In this document: in pieces, positions 7,369 through 14,888 of the stretch
Numbering within the stretch: the stretch's first letter is position 1
How the letters are laid out: every line of letters starts with the position of its first letter
DNA from: Litorivivens sp041625575
Lineage (GTDB): Bacteria; Pseudomonadota; Gammaproteobacteria; Pseudomonadales; Spongiibacteraceae
Length of the DNA: 18,292 nucleotides
Reading direction: 5' to 3'
Assembly: GCA_041625575.1 (NCBI GenBank)
Contig: JBFJTG010000061.1
Span: 1 to 18,292, forward strand
Made by a program: the position numbers and the translations under genes
The notes under the pieces: model-generated
The model's input: only the letters and a program-made list of their open reading frames with translations
Database searches by the model: none
What the model was told of the DNA's origin: nothing

Positions 7369-8523
7369 ATGAAACGCGCGCTTTTGATTCTGCTCGCACT
7401 GCTGTTTGCTGGTGTACTGGTATTTACGCTCGGGAAACAGCCGGAAGCCCTGAATCCCGCGCTCGAAAGTGCACAGCGCCTTCAAGCAGGGCCGCACGAA
7501 GTTGATTACTTCGATGTCACCCTGACCGACACGACCCGCCCAAGCCAAGCCCACGGCGAGTTTGAAGGTGGTGATTCGCGTGTGCTGAAAACCCGAATCT
7601 GGTATCCCGGCGATCTCCTGAAGGAGGGGCGGCCTGCCAGCGCTGCGCTCCCCTTGCTGATTTACAGTCACGGTTTTATGTCCATGCGAACAGGCGGTGC
7701 CTATCTGGCCGAGCATATGGCGAGCAAGGGTTACGTTGTAGCGGCCATGGATTATCCGCTAACGAATTTCAGCGCACCTCACAAACCCTTTGTCGCAGAT
7801 GTGGTCAATCAGCCTGGTGATGTATCCTTTCTTCTGGATAAGCTTCTCAGCTGGCATCGCGAGAGCGGAAGCCTGTTCGAAGGCGCGATTGATGAAAATC
7901 GCATTGGTGTTTTCGGTTTGTCCCTCGGCGGCATGACGACGACACTGGCAGCTTTTCATCCGCGTATGGGTGACCCTCGTATCGCCGCTGCAGTGTCAAT
8001 TGCCGGCCCCGGCAATATGTTTACGCCCTTGTTTTATAAGCACCGAAAGCTGCCCTACATGATGGTGGCGTCCGAGATCGATGCGCTGGTTGACTACAGG
8101 GCCAATGCTTTGCCGGTGCGAGACGTGTCGGGTGCAGTGCTGGTGACCATCGAAGGCGCTACTCATACGGGCTTTTCTGATCCGGCTAAAATGCTACGTT
8201 GGATGAAGAACCCCGATAAACTGGGTTGCGATCAGGTGAAAAATAATATTGCTGACGCTTATGAGGAGCCTTGGTATCAATTAATCGGCACTGAGGAGGA
8301 AGGCATCGTCGCCACTGAAGATTCGCCGCTCTGTGAAATGGATCCCCTGCCGCCGGGCATGAACCCCATCCGCCAGCACTGGCTGAATCAGTTGGCGGTC
8401 TCGAGCTTTTTTGAGGCCCAGTTTGCTTTAGATCCTGCCGTGCGACGTGCCAGTCGAATTTTTTTAACGCAAACGCTGCCTTCAGAGATTGCTGATGTGA
8501 GAGTAGAAGTGAATAATGACTGA
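7369..8523 (+). CDS. Membrane-anchored or secreted alpha/beta hydrolase (PAF-acetylhydrolase/dienelactone hydrolase-like)
   Basis: The 384-residue protein starts with a basic N-terminus and a hydrophobic stretch (residues 4-20), a signal anchor or signal peptide placing it outside the cytoplasm. The alpha/beta hydrolase marks are the oxyanion-side SHGF (residues 100-103), the nucleophile elbow GLSLGG with Ser185, a probable acid Asp238 in ASEIDALVDY, and His266 in GATHTGFSD. About 118 residues follow the histidine, longer than a minimal fold and of unknown role. The substrate is likely an ester or lipid, but it cannot be named. GAGGA lies about nine bases before the ATG. The gene is followed at 58 bases by a MAPEG gene and then by an exported PHP hydrolase on the same strand. 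Confidence 0.88.
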   Translation: MKRALLILLALLFAGVLVFTLGKQPEALNPALESAQRLQAGPHEVDYFDVTLTDTTRPSQAHGEFEGGDSRVLKTRIWYPGDLLKEGRPASAALPLLIYSHGFMSMRTGGAYLAEHMASKGYVVAAMDYPLTNFSAPHKPFVADVVNQPGDVSFLLDKLLSWHRESGSLFEGAIDENRIGVFGLSLGGMTTTLAAFHPRMGDPRIAAAVSIAGPGNMFTPLFYKHRKLPYMMVASEIDALVDYRANALPVRDVSGAVLVTIEGATHTGFSDPAKMLRWMKNPDKLGCDQVKNNIADAYEEPWYQLIGTEEEGIVATEDSPLCEMDPLPPGMNPIRQHWLNQLAVSSFFEAQFALDPAVRRASRIFLTQTLPSEIADVRVEVNND

Positions 8524-8581
8524 GCCCGGTTGTATGCCGGAAACTGGAATCCCTAAACAATCATAAAAAAAGGACCACGCT

Positions 8582-8968
8582 ATGAGCACTGCACTTTGGT
8601 GTCTGATGATTACTGCATTAATTCCTACCGTGTTGTCGGGAACGGGTGGTTATCTTCGCCACAAAGAACTCGGGAAAGTGGACAACAAAAATCCTCGGGC
8701 GCAGTACGCGCAGTCTACCGGGGCTGCGTCAAGAGCTTACGCGGCCCAGCAAAATGCCTGGGAGGCCTTGATTCTGTTTGCTGCGGCACTGCTGGCGGCT
8801 TCCATTGCCGGTGTTCCGCAAGAAAAGCTTGCGGTCGTTTCGATGGTGTTTGTTGCGGCGCGAATTCTGCACGGCGTGTTTTATCTCGCTGATCGCGATG
8901 CGCTGCGTTCGCTGTCTTACTTTGTCGCGCTGGGTAGCGTGATTTGCATCTTTATTATGGGTGCCTAG
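8582..8968 (+). CDS. MAPEG-family membrane protein (second copy, different subtype)
   Basis: The 128-residue, four-helix protein carries the family pattern GAASRAYAAQQNAWEALILFAAALL, followed by VFVAARILHGVFYLAD and RSLSYFVALGS. The Ala-Gln-x-Asn-Ala-Trp-Glu segment is typical of a common bacterial MAPEG subtype and differs from the Asn-Phe-x-Glu-Tyr type at 5027-5410. Biochemical activity is unknown; eukaryotic relatives act on glutathione and lipid peroxides. AAAGGA sits eight bases before the ATG. Only 21 bases separate its stop from the next gene, so the two are probably co-transcribed. Confidence 0.88.
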   Translation: MSTALWCLMITALIPTVLSGTGGYLRHKELGKVDNKNPRAQYAQSTGAASRAYAAQQNAWEALILFAAALLAASIAGVPQEKLAVVSMVFVAARILHGVFYLADRDALRSLSYFVALGSVICIFIMGA

Positions 8969-8989
8969 GTCATTGCGAAGAGACGGCAG

Positions 8990-11665
8990 ATGAACTTACT
9001 GACATTGCGTAATGGCATCTGCCGCGTCAGTGCGCTGCTTGTGCTTGCTGCGCTGGCAACACCTTCTTTAGCGAGTGAACATTCCCGCTATCGCGCAGAA
9101 CAAATAACGGCCGCGACTCTGGGCGAGTTGCCCCGTGGAGGAATGGACGCTATTGCCGGTCACGGTGACTGGTGGTTGAGCGACGGCGAGTTGTGTGTCG
9201 CTATCAGCGATGTAGCCCATGACGCCGGCATTGTGGCCGGGGGCGGCAGTCTGATTGACATCGGTTTTTGCGGGCGGCACGATGACCAATGGACTTATGC
9301 CAATGTGCTTACGGGATTGGCCAAAGAAAAGGCCATTCGCGCAGAGAGAATCGGTGCTGCCTATGATAAGCGGCGTGCGGAAATTACTGTTGTTGGCGAA
9401 GATGAGGGTCTGCGGCAAACACTGCGTTACGTACTCAGTGATGAGCATCCGGGTGAGCTTGCACTGTGGATAGAAGTGGAGCGTGTCGCCAAAGGACGTT
9501 CGGTTCAGTTGAGCGGCATGCTTACGCTTTATCCCAAACGATCGATGACACCCTACGCTCTATCAAGCTATCAGCCAGAGTTCAGTTTGGGGTTTAAGCA
9601 CCCGGAAATCGACCGTAACAATGTTTTTTCTCTGGTCAACGGCATGATGCCGGCTGACTGGAATATCCTCCTTGGCAGTCATGTCGCGCAACCCTCTATC
9701 AGCTACGGCGTGCAGCTAAAGTCCGCTTACTTGACCGATCGTGATGGTCGGGACCACAAATTACCCCAGTTTCTGATTACTCTGCCGCACTACAGCTTGC
9801 ACGGCTGGATGACGCGGCCCTTGTGGTTTGATAGCGACAAGCTCGGCTTGTTCCAGATGGCGCAGAGCCAGCTGATGGACTTGAAGCCCGGTGAAAAAAT
9901 GCGTGCGCATTTTCGCATCCTTCCGGGTGAGCGGCCGGATGTGGCGTCGGTGAGCGACAAACTCTATACGGGGCCGGTATTGACCGGTAGCGTGAACGTA
10001 GCGCCGATTGTTGTAGAGGTGAGTTCTTCCGAGGGTCTTCCCGTTAGTCAGCGGCGAATCGAGGAAGCGGGCCCCTTTAGCCTAAGGCTGCCAGCGGGGA
10101 CCAAGCGTTTGTTGCTCACGGCGCGCAGCCCGTGGGGAGAAACTCTTAGCGAGACGCTGAGCGTCACAGACAATAAAACGCTCGATGCTGGCGCGCTGGT
10201 ATTTAAAGCGCGCAGTGGCATTCGCCTGCCCCGGGGCACGGCAATGAAACTTATCCTATATGGCATTAACGGAACGCCGACGCCGCGCCTGCGCGATGAC
10301 CTGCTGGACTTTCGTCGCGCAGGGGAGCTGGTAGAGCAGTCATTGGTGAGCAATAACCTGTCCTTGGCTGGTGTGCCCTCGGATCCGGACATGATTTATC
10401 TGGCTCCCGGTGATTACCGCGTATTGGCGACCCGGGGCCTTGAATACAGCGTTACCACTAGCGAGTTACGAGTTCGTCCCGGTGCCATGCAGGTCTTGAG
10501 CATCGAGCCGCCGCAACGCGAGTTGGATAGCGATTGGTTGTCGGCAGATTTACATGTTCATGCTGGCGCCAGTTTTGATTCGACGCTACCCCTGTCAGAG
10601 CAGGTTCGGGCCTTTGTCGCCCAGGGCGCTGATGTGCTCGTTCTTGCCGAGCACAATCGAATTGTCGGCGGCGGAGGACTGCCCGAGGCGATGGGCTTGG
10701 CCGATCAATTGACGATTATTACAGGCTCGGAACTGACGGGTATGTCACGCACCAGTGAGGCACCGACCACTATCGGGCACAGTAATATTTTCCCGGTTGA
10801 GAGTCGTGATGAGCTTTATGCGGGTGGTATTCCGAGAGTCGAATCGACCCGCTTGCGAGGCGTAATAGCCGAAACGCGCTACCGCTATCCACACGCTATT
10901 TTCCAATTGAATCACCCTCGCTCTGCCGATCCGCTGGATGCCGACTCAGCCTTTTTTGATCACGTTTCACAGGCTAAGGCCTTTGAGCCGGCCTTGCCCC
11001 TTAGCCATTCGCGCAACCGCAGCCTGCTGGAGCGCGACCCAAATACGGGCTTTCGCGATATTGATTTTGATGTGATGGAAGTTCTGAACGGCGCCGATAT
11101 GGAAACCTATGCGGCAAGCCGAAAGGATTGGTTTTCCTTGCTTAAACAGGGCTTGCCCATAAAGGCGACGGGCAATAGCGATTCGCACAAGTTAGAGAGC
11201 GCTGTGGCCGTGCCGCGTAATTATATTCAGCTGCCCAAAGAGAGTAAAAACAAGGGGCTGGTCTTTGAGGAAGCATTTGCTCGGGCAATTCGCCAGGGTC
11301 GTATGTATTTTACCAGTGGCCCCTTAATGGATGTTTCGCTCGGACAGGGTGGGCTGGGTGAGCGAATAAAGGGCCCCAGTCATAAGCTGACGGTATTGCC
11401 CAGAGCGGCATCCTGGGTTGGGCTTGATACCCTGCGCATTTTTGTTAACGGGCGAATTTTTCGGGAAGTACAAATTTCCCCCAATACCCCTTATTCAGAA
11501 ATCATTCAGTTTTCGCGTGATAGTGTGTTAAATGTCGAGCTGAGCGGTTCAGTCACAGCCTTGTATCGAGAGGTATTGCCGGGCTTTACGCCAATCGCTC
11601 TGAGCAATCCGATTTTCATCGACGCCGATGGCGATGACCACTGGCAGCCTCCTGGCGTTCCGTAG
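8990..11665 (+). CDS. Exported CehA/McbA-family metallohydrolase (PHP domain), 891 residues
   Basis: The N-terminal signal peptide (hydrophobic core around residues 13-24, cleavage probably after SLAS) sends the protein to the periplasm or envelope. Residues 30-510 form a large region of mostly beta-strand character with no domain that I can name. The C-terminal PHP metallophosphoesterase-like domain begins at SADLHVHAG, with His522 and His524, and continues with LAEHN, TGSELTG, FQLNHPRS, FDVMEVLNG and GNSDSHK, with Asp731 and His733. These are the expected metal ligands of the CehA/McbA group, which includes carbaryl hydrolases but whose natural substrates are mostly unknown. It follows the MAPEG gene by 21 bases and is probably the last gene of a hydrolase-MAPEG-PHP unit. 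No terminator is evident downstream. Confidence 0.87.
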   Translation: MNLLTLRNGICRVSALLVLAALATPSLASEHSRYRAEQITAATLGELPRGGMDAIAGHGDWWLSDGELCVAISDVAHDAGIVAGGGSLIDIGFCGRHDDQWTYANVLTGLAKEKAIRAERIGAAYDKRRAEITVVGEDEGLRQTLRYVLSDEHPGELALWIEVERVAKGRSVQLSGMLTLYPKRSMTPYALSSYQPEFSLGFKHPEIDRNNVFSLVNGMMPADWNILLGSHVAQPSISYGVQLKSAYLTDRDGRDHKLPQFLITLPHYSLHGWMTRPLWFDSDKLGLFQMAQSQLMDLKPGEKMRAHFRILPGERPDVASVSDKLYTGPVLTGSVNVAPIVVEVSSSEGLPVSQRRIEEAGPFSLRLPAGTKRLLLTARSPWGETLSETLSVTDNKTLDAGALVFKARSGIRLPRGTAMKLILYGINGTPTPRLRDDLLDFRRAGELVEQSLVSNNLSLAGVPSDPDMIYLAPGDYRVLATRGLEYSVTTSELRVRPGAMQVLSIEPPQRELDSDWLSADLHVHAGASFDSTLPLSEQVRAFVAQGADVLVLAEHNRIVGGGGLPEAMGLADQLTIITGSELTGMSRTSEAPTTIGHSNIFPVESRDELYAGGIPRVESTRLRGVIAETRYRYPHAIFQLNHPRSADPLDADSAFFDHVSQAKAFEPALPLSHSRNRSLLERDPNTGFRDIDFDVMEVLNGADMETYAASRKDWFSLLKQGLPIKATGNSDSHKLESAVAVPRNYIQLPKESKNKGLVFEEAFARAIRQGRMYFTSGPLMDVSLGQGGLGERIKGPSHKLTVLPRAASWVGLDTLRIFVNGRIFREVQISPNTPYSEIIQFSRDSVLNVELSGSVTALYREVLPGFTPIALSNPIFIDADGDDHWQPPGVP

Positions 11666-11787
11666 GATTTGGCTGCAAGAGCGGCTAAACATCGACGTTC
11701 TATTTAGGTTATATTGCACAGACTGCCTGCAAAGGTTTTGTTTATACTTGCACGAGAATAGTAACTTCACTTAGGGGATTACCGAAT

Positions 11788-12450
11788 ATGAAAACTCAAT
11801 GGCCTGTTCGTTTGGCAAGCGTTGCACTCGCACTAGCGGTAGCCGGTTGCACTATCGACCCCTACACGGGCGAGAAAAAAACCAGCAACACCGCAAAAGG
11901 TGCCGGTATTGGTGCTCTGGCTGGTGCGGCAATTGGTGCTGCGACTGCCGGTGGTGACAAAAACAAGTCAATTAAACAGGGTATTCTGGCTGGTGCAGCA
12001 GTTGGCGCTGGTGCCGGCTACTACATGGATACCCAGGAAGCCAAATTGCGTCAGAGTTTGGAAGCGACGGGCGTTCGCGTTGAGCGTATCGGCGACACCA
12101 TCAAGCTCATCATGCCCGGCAACATCACCTTTGACAGTAGCAGTAGCTCGCTGAAATCATCATTCACTGATGTGTTAAACAGTGTTGTAACGGTTGTTCG
12201 TGAATACGACAAAACGCTGTTGCAAGTTAATGGCTATACCGACTCGACCGGCAGCTTTGAATACAACCAGTCGCTGTCTGAGCAACGGGCACACAGTGTC
12301 GCGCGCCATTTTTTGAATGCCGGTATTGCCGCCAATCGCGTACGCACCGCCGGTATGGGTCCGCGTGATCCAATCGCAAGCAACGATAGCCCTGCTGGCC
12401 GTTCGCAAAACCGCCGCGTTGAGCTGAGCCTCATTCCGACCGGTCAGTAA
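11788..12450 (+). CDS. OmpA-family outer-membrane lipoprotein (YiaD-like)
   Basis: The 220-residue protein has a lipoprotein signal with lipobox AVAGC (Cys21), and no Asp at +2, which favours the outer membrane. A glycine-zipper region (residues 38-80) follows, with repeated GAGIGALAGAAIGAA-type segments that can insert in or associate with membrane. The OmpA C-terminal peptidoglycan-binding domain covers about residues 103-217: VNGYTDSTGS with Asp152, LSEQRAHSV with Arg167, the usual pair for diaminopimelate binding, and SQNRRVELS near the end. It probably tethers the outer membrane to peptidoglycan. AGGGGA lies about nine bases before the ATG, and a possible -10 (TATACT, 11743-11748) lies 40 bases upstream. 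The stop codon is followed within 22 bases by a strong terminator that lies in the next gene. Confidence 0.92.
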   Translation: MKTQWPVRLASVALALAVAGCTIDPYTGEKKTSNTAKGAGIGALAGAAIGAATAGGDKNKSIKQGILAGAAVGAGAGYYMDTQEAKLRQSLEATGVRVERIGDTIKLIMPGNITFDSSSSSLKSSFTDVLNSVVTVVREYDKTLLQVNGYTDSTGSFEYNQSLSEQRAHSVARHFLNAGIAANRVRTAGMGPRDPIASNDSPAGRSQNRRVELSLIPTGQ

Positions 12451-12453
12451 TTG

Positions 12454-12942
12454 GTGTCAGCGATACTCGCTAAACCGCTCTTGAGAAAGAGCGGTTTTTT
12501 TATTCTGCTAGCCTTGGTTCTCAATATTGGGGGCTGTGCATGGCTGCGCGATACCGTCAAACCTGAAGTCACGATTACTTCAGTGGCCTTTGGTGGTAGC
12601 AGTGGCCTGACTCAGCTCATCAATGTTGGTGTCAGGGTGCGCAATCCCAATGCCTTTGCACTTAAGGTCGACCGACTCAACTACCGTATATTTTTGGAGG
12701 ATAGCGAAGTGGCTACCGGCCGCCGGATGGAGCCTCTGAATATTGCGGCTAATGACAGCGCCAGCTTTACGGTGCCGGTTGAGTTGAACTTACTGAGCGG
12801 ACTGTCGCTAGTTCAAAGGCTGATGCAAAAGCCCAAAAACGAGCTGGCATATCGTTTGGAGGTGGACGCCGACGTGGCAAATTTCGGGATGGGCATGATG
12901 ACTATGCGCAAGGAGTCAACGATCAGGCTTACGCCTGAATGA
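12454..12942 (+). CDS. LEA14/WHy-domain lipoprotein (LEA type 2 family)
   Basis: The 162-residue product has a basic n-region (AKPLLRKS), a hydrophobic core and a lipobox-like NIGGC, so it is probably a lipoprotein. The rest is a single LEA14/WHy beta-sandwich: VKPEVTITSVAF, INVGVRVRNPNAFALKV with the family's N-P-N/F pattern, LNYRIFLEDSEVATG and FTVPVELNL. Bacterial members are small envelope lipoproteins of uncertain role, while plant relatives are tied to water stress. The start is uncertain: GTG 12454 comes one codon after the OmpA gene's stop, TTG 12451 is adjacent to it, and TTG 12481 would give the neatest short signal peptide. None has a ribosome site, suggesting translational coupling to the OmpA gene. 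An intrinsic terminator lies within the signal-peptide codons. Confidence 0.83.
   Translation: MSAILAKPLLRKSGFFILLALVLNIGGCAWLRDTVKPEVTITSVAFGGSSGLTQLINVGVRVRNPNAFALKVDRLNYRIFLEDSEVATGRRMEPLNIAANDSASFTVPVELNLLSGLSLVQRLMQKPKNELAYRLEVDADVANFGMGMMTMRKESTIRLTPE
12472..12501 (+). terminator. Intrinsic terminator inside the start of the LEA-like gene
   Basis: A perfect 9-bp stem (AAACCGCTC/GAGCGGTTT, loop of eight) ends in seven T. It lies 22 bases after the OmpA-lipoprotein stop codon and would end that transcript, yet the same bases encode the n-region and early hydrophobic core of the next lipoprotein. It may act as a partial terminator controlled by translation. Confidence 0.85.
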
Positions 12943-12963
12943 TCGCCGACACGCTGAGTAGCT

Positions 12964-12987
12964 AAACCGCCCTTAGGCGGTTTTTTT
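12964..12987 (+). terminator. Intrinsic terminator after the LEA-like gene, overlapping the 3' end of parA
   Basis: An 8-bp stem (AAACCGCC/GGCGGTTT, loop of four) is followed by a run of seven T starting within the stem's last pairs. It starts 22 bases after the LEA-like stop. The opposite strand of the same bases carries the parA stop codon (TAA in the loop) and its last codons. On the minus strand only three T follow the stem, so it works mainly for the plus strand. Confidence 0.85.
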
Positions 12988-13773
12988 ACGCTTGTGTTTT
13001 TTGCCGTTCTCTTCCAGATCGGCGTGAATCGCCAGAAATTGCTGGGTAAGCTTGTGCGATTGGGCCATGTAGATAAGAGGAGTCTGACGGGTGCGAGATT
13101 CCTTCATTTTTACCGAGCTGCTGAGAAAGGTGTCGAATATCGGCAAGCCCATATCGTTGAGCTCCTCGGTCAGCTGCTGTGGCAGCGAGGCTTGCACCTG
13201 GAATTGGTTTACAACAACACCTTCGAGCGTCAGGTTGGGGTTATGGTCTTCTTTGATCTCGGCCACGGTGTCGAGCAAGCCAAGCAATGCGCCTGAAGAA
13301 AAGCTGTCGCAGTCAAAGGGAATGAGCAGGGAATCGGCCGCGATCAGCGCGGAGCGGCTGTAAAAGTTTAGCGCCGGTGGCGTGTCGATATAAATATGCT
13401 CGTATTCGCCGCTGAGGTTTTCAAGGGCGTCGCGCAATTTGTATATCTTGTGGCGGGATTCGAGGTCGCGCTCGATGCTCGCCAATTCGGGGTTCGAGGG
13501 CATCAGGAAGAGGTTCTCGAACTCGGTGTTGTAAATAAAGTCCTTGGGTTCCTTGCCCTTGCCAAAGAAAGACAGCTTTTGCCGGAAAAAGTCGGCTGCG
13601 TTGTCGGTCAGCTCACGGAACTGCCCACCAATCAGGTATTCGCTGCTGTTGCCTTGAACATCCAGGTCGATAACCAGGGTTTTATAGCCTTTCCAGGCGC
13701 TTATAGCCGCAAGATTGCAGGTGATGCTGGTCTTGCCAACGCCGCCTTTCTGATTAAAAACAACTCTCTTCAT
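12973..13773 (-). CDS. Orphan ParA/MinD-family ATPase
   Basis: This 266-residue cytosolic ATPase has a deviant Walker A at the extreme N-terminus (NQKGGVGKTS, with signature Lys9 and Lys14), a switch-I-like LVIDLDVQGNSS, and a Walker B-like HIYIDTPPALN near residue 130. There is no N-terminal DNA-binding extension of the plasmid ParA type. The C-terminus is strongly basic (KKHKRKKTA). Very similar starts are seen in the solitary ParA-like proteins of Pseudomonas chromosomes. No parB gene and no obvious parS repeats lie beside it, so it probably does not serve the main chromosome partition system and may position some other cargo. The ATG start sits at the natural beginning of the nucleotide-binding fold, and the ribosome site is weak (AGG close to the ATG). 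Confidence 0.9.
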   Translation of the reverse strand: MKRVVFNQKGGVGKTSITCNLAAISAWKGYKTLVIDLDVQGNSSEYLIGGQFRELTDNAADFFRQKLSFFGKGKEPKDFIYNTEFENLFLMPSNPELASIERDLESRHKIYKLRDALENLSGEYEHIYIDTPPALNFYSRSALIAADSLLIPFDCDSFSSGALLGLLDTVAEIKEDHNPNLTLEGVVVNQFQVQASLPQQLTEELNDMGLPIFDTFLSSSVKMKESRTRQTPLIYMAQSHKLTQQFLAIHADLEENGKKHKRKKTA

Positions 13774-13867
13774 TGCCTATTGTCCATCGGTAATTAAGTG
13801 GTTCTCCCCGAGGGCGCAATCCTACCAGTGTAAGCGCATCTTCACCATTACGGGTAGCCTACTGATT

Positions 13868-13897
13868 AGGCCTGACGGTGCTCAGGCCTTGTTTTTT
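13868..13897 (+). terminator. Plus-oriented intrinsic terminator with no plus-strand gene upstream
   Basis: An 8-bp perfect stem (AGGCCTGA/TCAGGCCT, loop of six) is followed by TGTTTTTT in the plus direction. It covers the stop codon and last codons of the minus-strand DUF1145 gene. On the minus strand no T-run follows the hairpin, so for that gene it could at most stabilise the 3' end. Confidence 0.7.
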
Positions 13898-14142
13898 CCC
13901 AGCCATTGACCGGAATGGAGGACCCCGAAGAGGAAGACCAGAACAAAGCCAGCCAGAGCGCCGTGATTTGGGTCGGCTTGTATTTGCTTGCGGAAATAGA
14001 TGCATTCTATGCCGTGTGCCACAACGAGCAGGGCGGCAAAGCCATTGATCCACAGCGCAGCGGCGCCCAGGGGGTTAATCAGGTTTATGACTGCAGCGAT
14101 CCAGAAGGCGAGCGTCAGAATTTTGCCGAGGGTGTTGCCCAT
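13882..14142 (-). CDS. DUF1145 (YhhL-like) small membrane protein
   Basis: The 86-residue product has three predicted helices, a first one with ILTLAFWIAAVINLINP, a second with LWINGFAALLVVAHGIECIYF, and a last with FVLVFLFGVLHS. This is the DUF1145/YhhL pattern, including the conserved N-P pair, H-x-x-E and FGVLH. Function is unknown. The start at 14142 is preferred over upstream in-frame ATGs because AAGGA lies about ten bases before it and because homologues begin near this point. It is divergent from the YhhN-family gene, with 92 bases between the starts. Confidence 0.82.
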   Translation of the reverse strand: MGNTLGKILTLAFWIAAVINLINPLGAAALWINGFAALLVVAHGIECIYFRKQIQADPNHGALAGFVLVFLFGVLHSGQWLGKNKA

Positions 14143-14234
14143 GGTATGTGTCCTTTTTATTGGGTTGTTATGCCGTGCTGCATAGTAAACAATATTGCCC
14201 GATCTGCCCAAGTGGCTGTACAGGAAATCTGCCT

Positions 14235-14867
14235 ATGTTACCGGTTTTAGTGTGTTTGGTTTCAGTATGTTTACTGCTGGTGGCCGAAAAGCGGGGGCTT
14301 GAACGCGCTGAATGGCTGTTCAAGCCCTTGGCAGCGGCCGCGTTTATTTGGGCTGGCATTATGTGGGGCGGACTGGATAGTGAATTTGGCCGCTGGATAG
14401 TGATCGGCCTGGTGCTTTGCATGGCCGGTGATGTTTTGCTGATCCCCAAGGGGCAAGGTCCGGCTTTTTTGGGTGGCATGCTAGCGTTTCTGTTGGGCCA
14501 CTTGGCCTACGCCATCGCATTCCTGCAGCTGGAATTCTCGACGAGCGCATTGTTAGCGTCTGCAGCCGGTATGACGTTGGTTGCGTTTGCGGCGCTGCGC
14601 TGGCTCTGGCCGCATCTGGATGCCCGGTTTAAGGCGGCGGTGGTGGCCTACATCGTGGTAATTTCTGCAATGGTCTGCCTGTCGTTTGCGGTCTATGCCG
14701 CTGGCGCCAGCTGGCTCATACCGCTGGGTGCGGTGGCCTTTGCCGTGTCGGATTTGTCGGTAGCCCGCAACCGCTTTGTGGCGCCGGGATTCAATAATCG
14801 CGTTTGGGGCTTGCCCCTGTATTTCGGATCGCAATTGTTGATTGCTGCATCGATGGCTACGGTCTAA
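14235..14867 (+). CDS. Lysoplasmalogenase (YhhN) family membrane protein
   Basis: The 210-residue protein has about eight hydrophobic segments and the YhhN pattern: KPLAAAAFIWAG, IVIGLVLCMAGDVLLIP with the conserved Asp of the family, FLGGMLAFLLGHLAYAIAF, and a late GAVAFAVSDLSVARNRF. Animal members hydrolyse lysoplasmalogen vinyl-ether bonds, while the bacterial role is mostly unproved. The ATG at 14235 has AGGA nine bases upstream, and it avoids an unlikely 29-residue extension from an earlier in-frame start. Only 21 bases separate it from the riboflavin synthase gene, so the two are probably one transcript. Confidence 0.88.
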   Translation: MLPVLVCLVSVCLLLVAEKRGLERAEWLFKPLAAAAFIWAGIMWGGLDSEFGRWIVIGLVLCMAGDVLLIPKGQGPAFLGGMLAFLLGHLAYAIAFLQLEFSTSALLASAAGMTLVAFAALRWLWPHLDARFKAAVVAYIVVISAMVCLSFAVYAAGASWLIPLGAVAFAVSDLSVARNRFVAPGFNNRVWGLPLYFGSQLLIAASMATV

Positions 14868-14888
14868 CGAATAAGTACAGGAGAGACT

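Noticed and set aside
11701..11760. A sigma-70 promoter for the OmpA gene (TTGCAC and TATACT)
   Set aside because: The spacer between the two boxes is 23 bases, too long, so it is not listed as a feature; the -10 alone is only mentioned.
14148..14234. A longer N-terminus for the YhhN-family protein
   Set aside because: The extension is Cys-rich and atypical, while the ATG at 14235 has AGGA at a good distance and begins at the first membrane helix.
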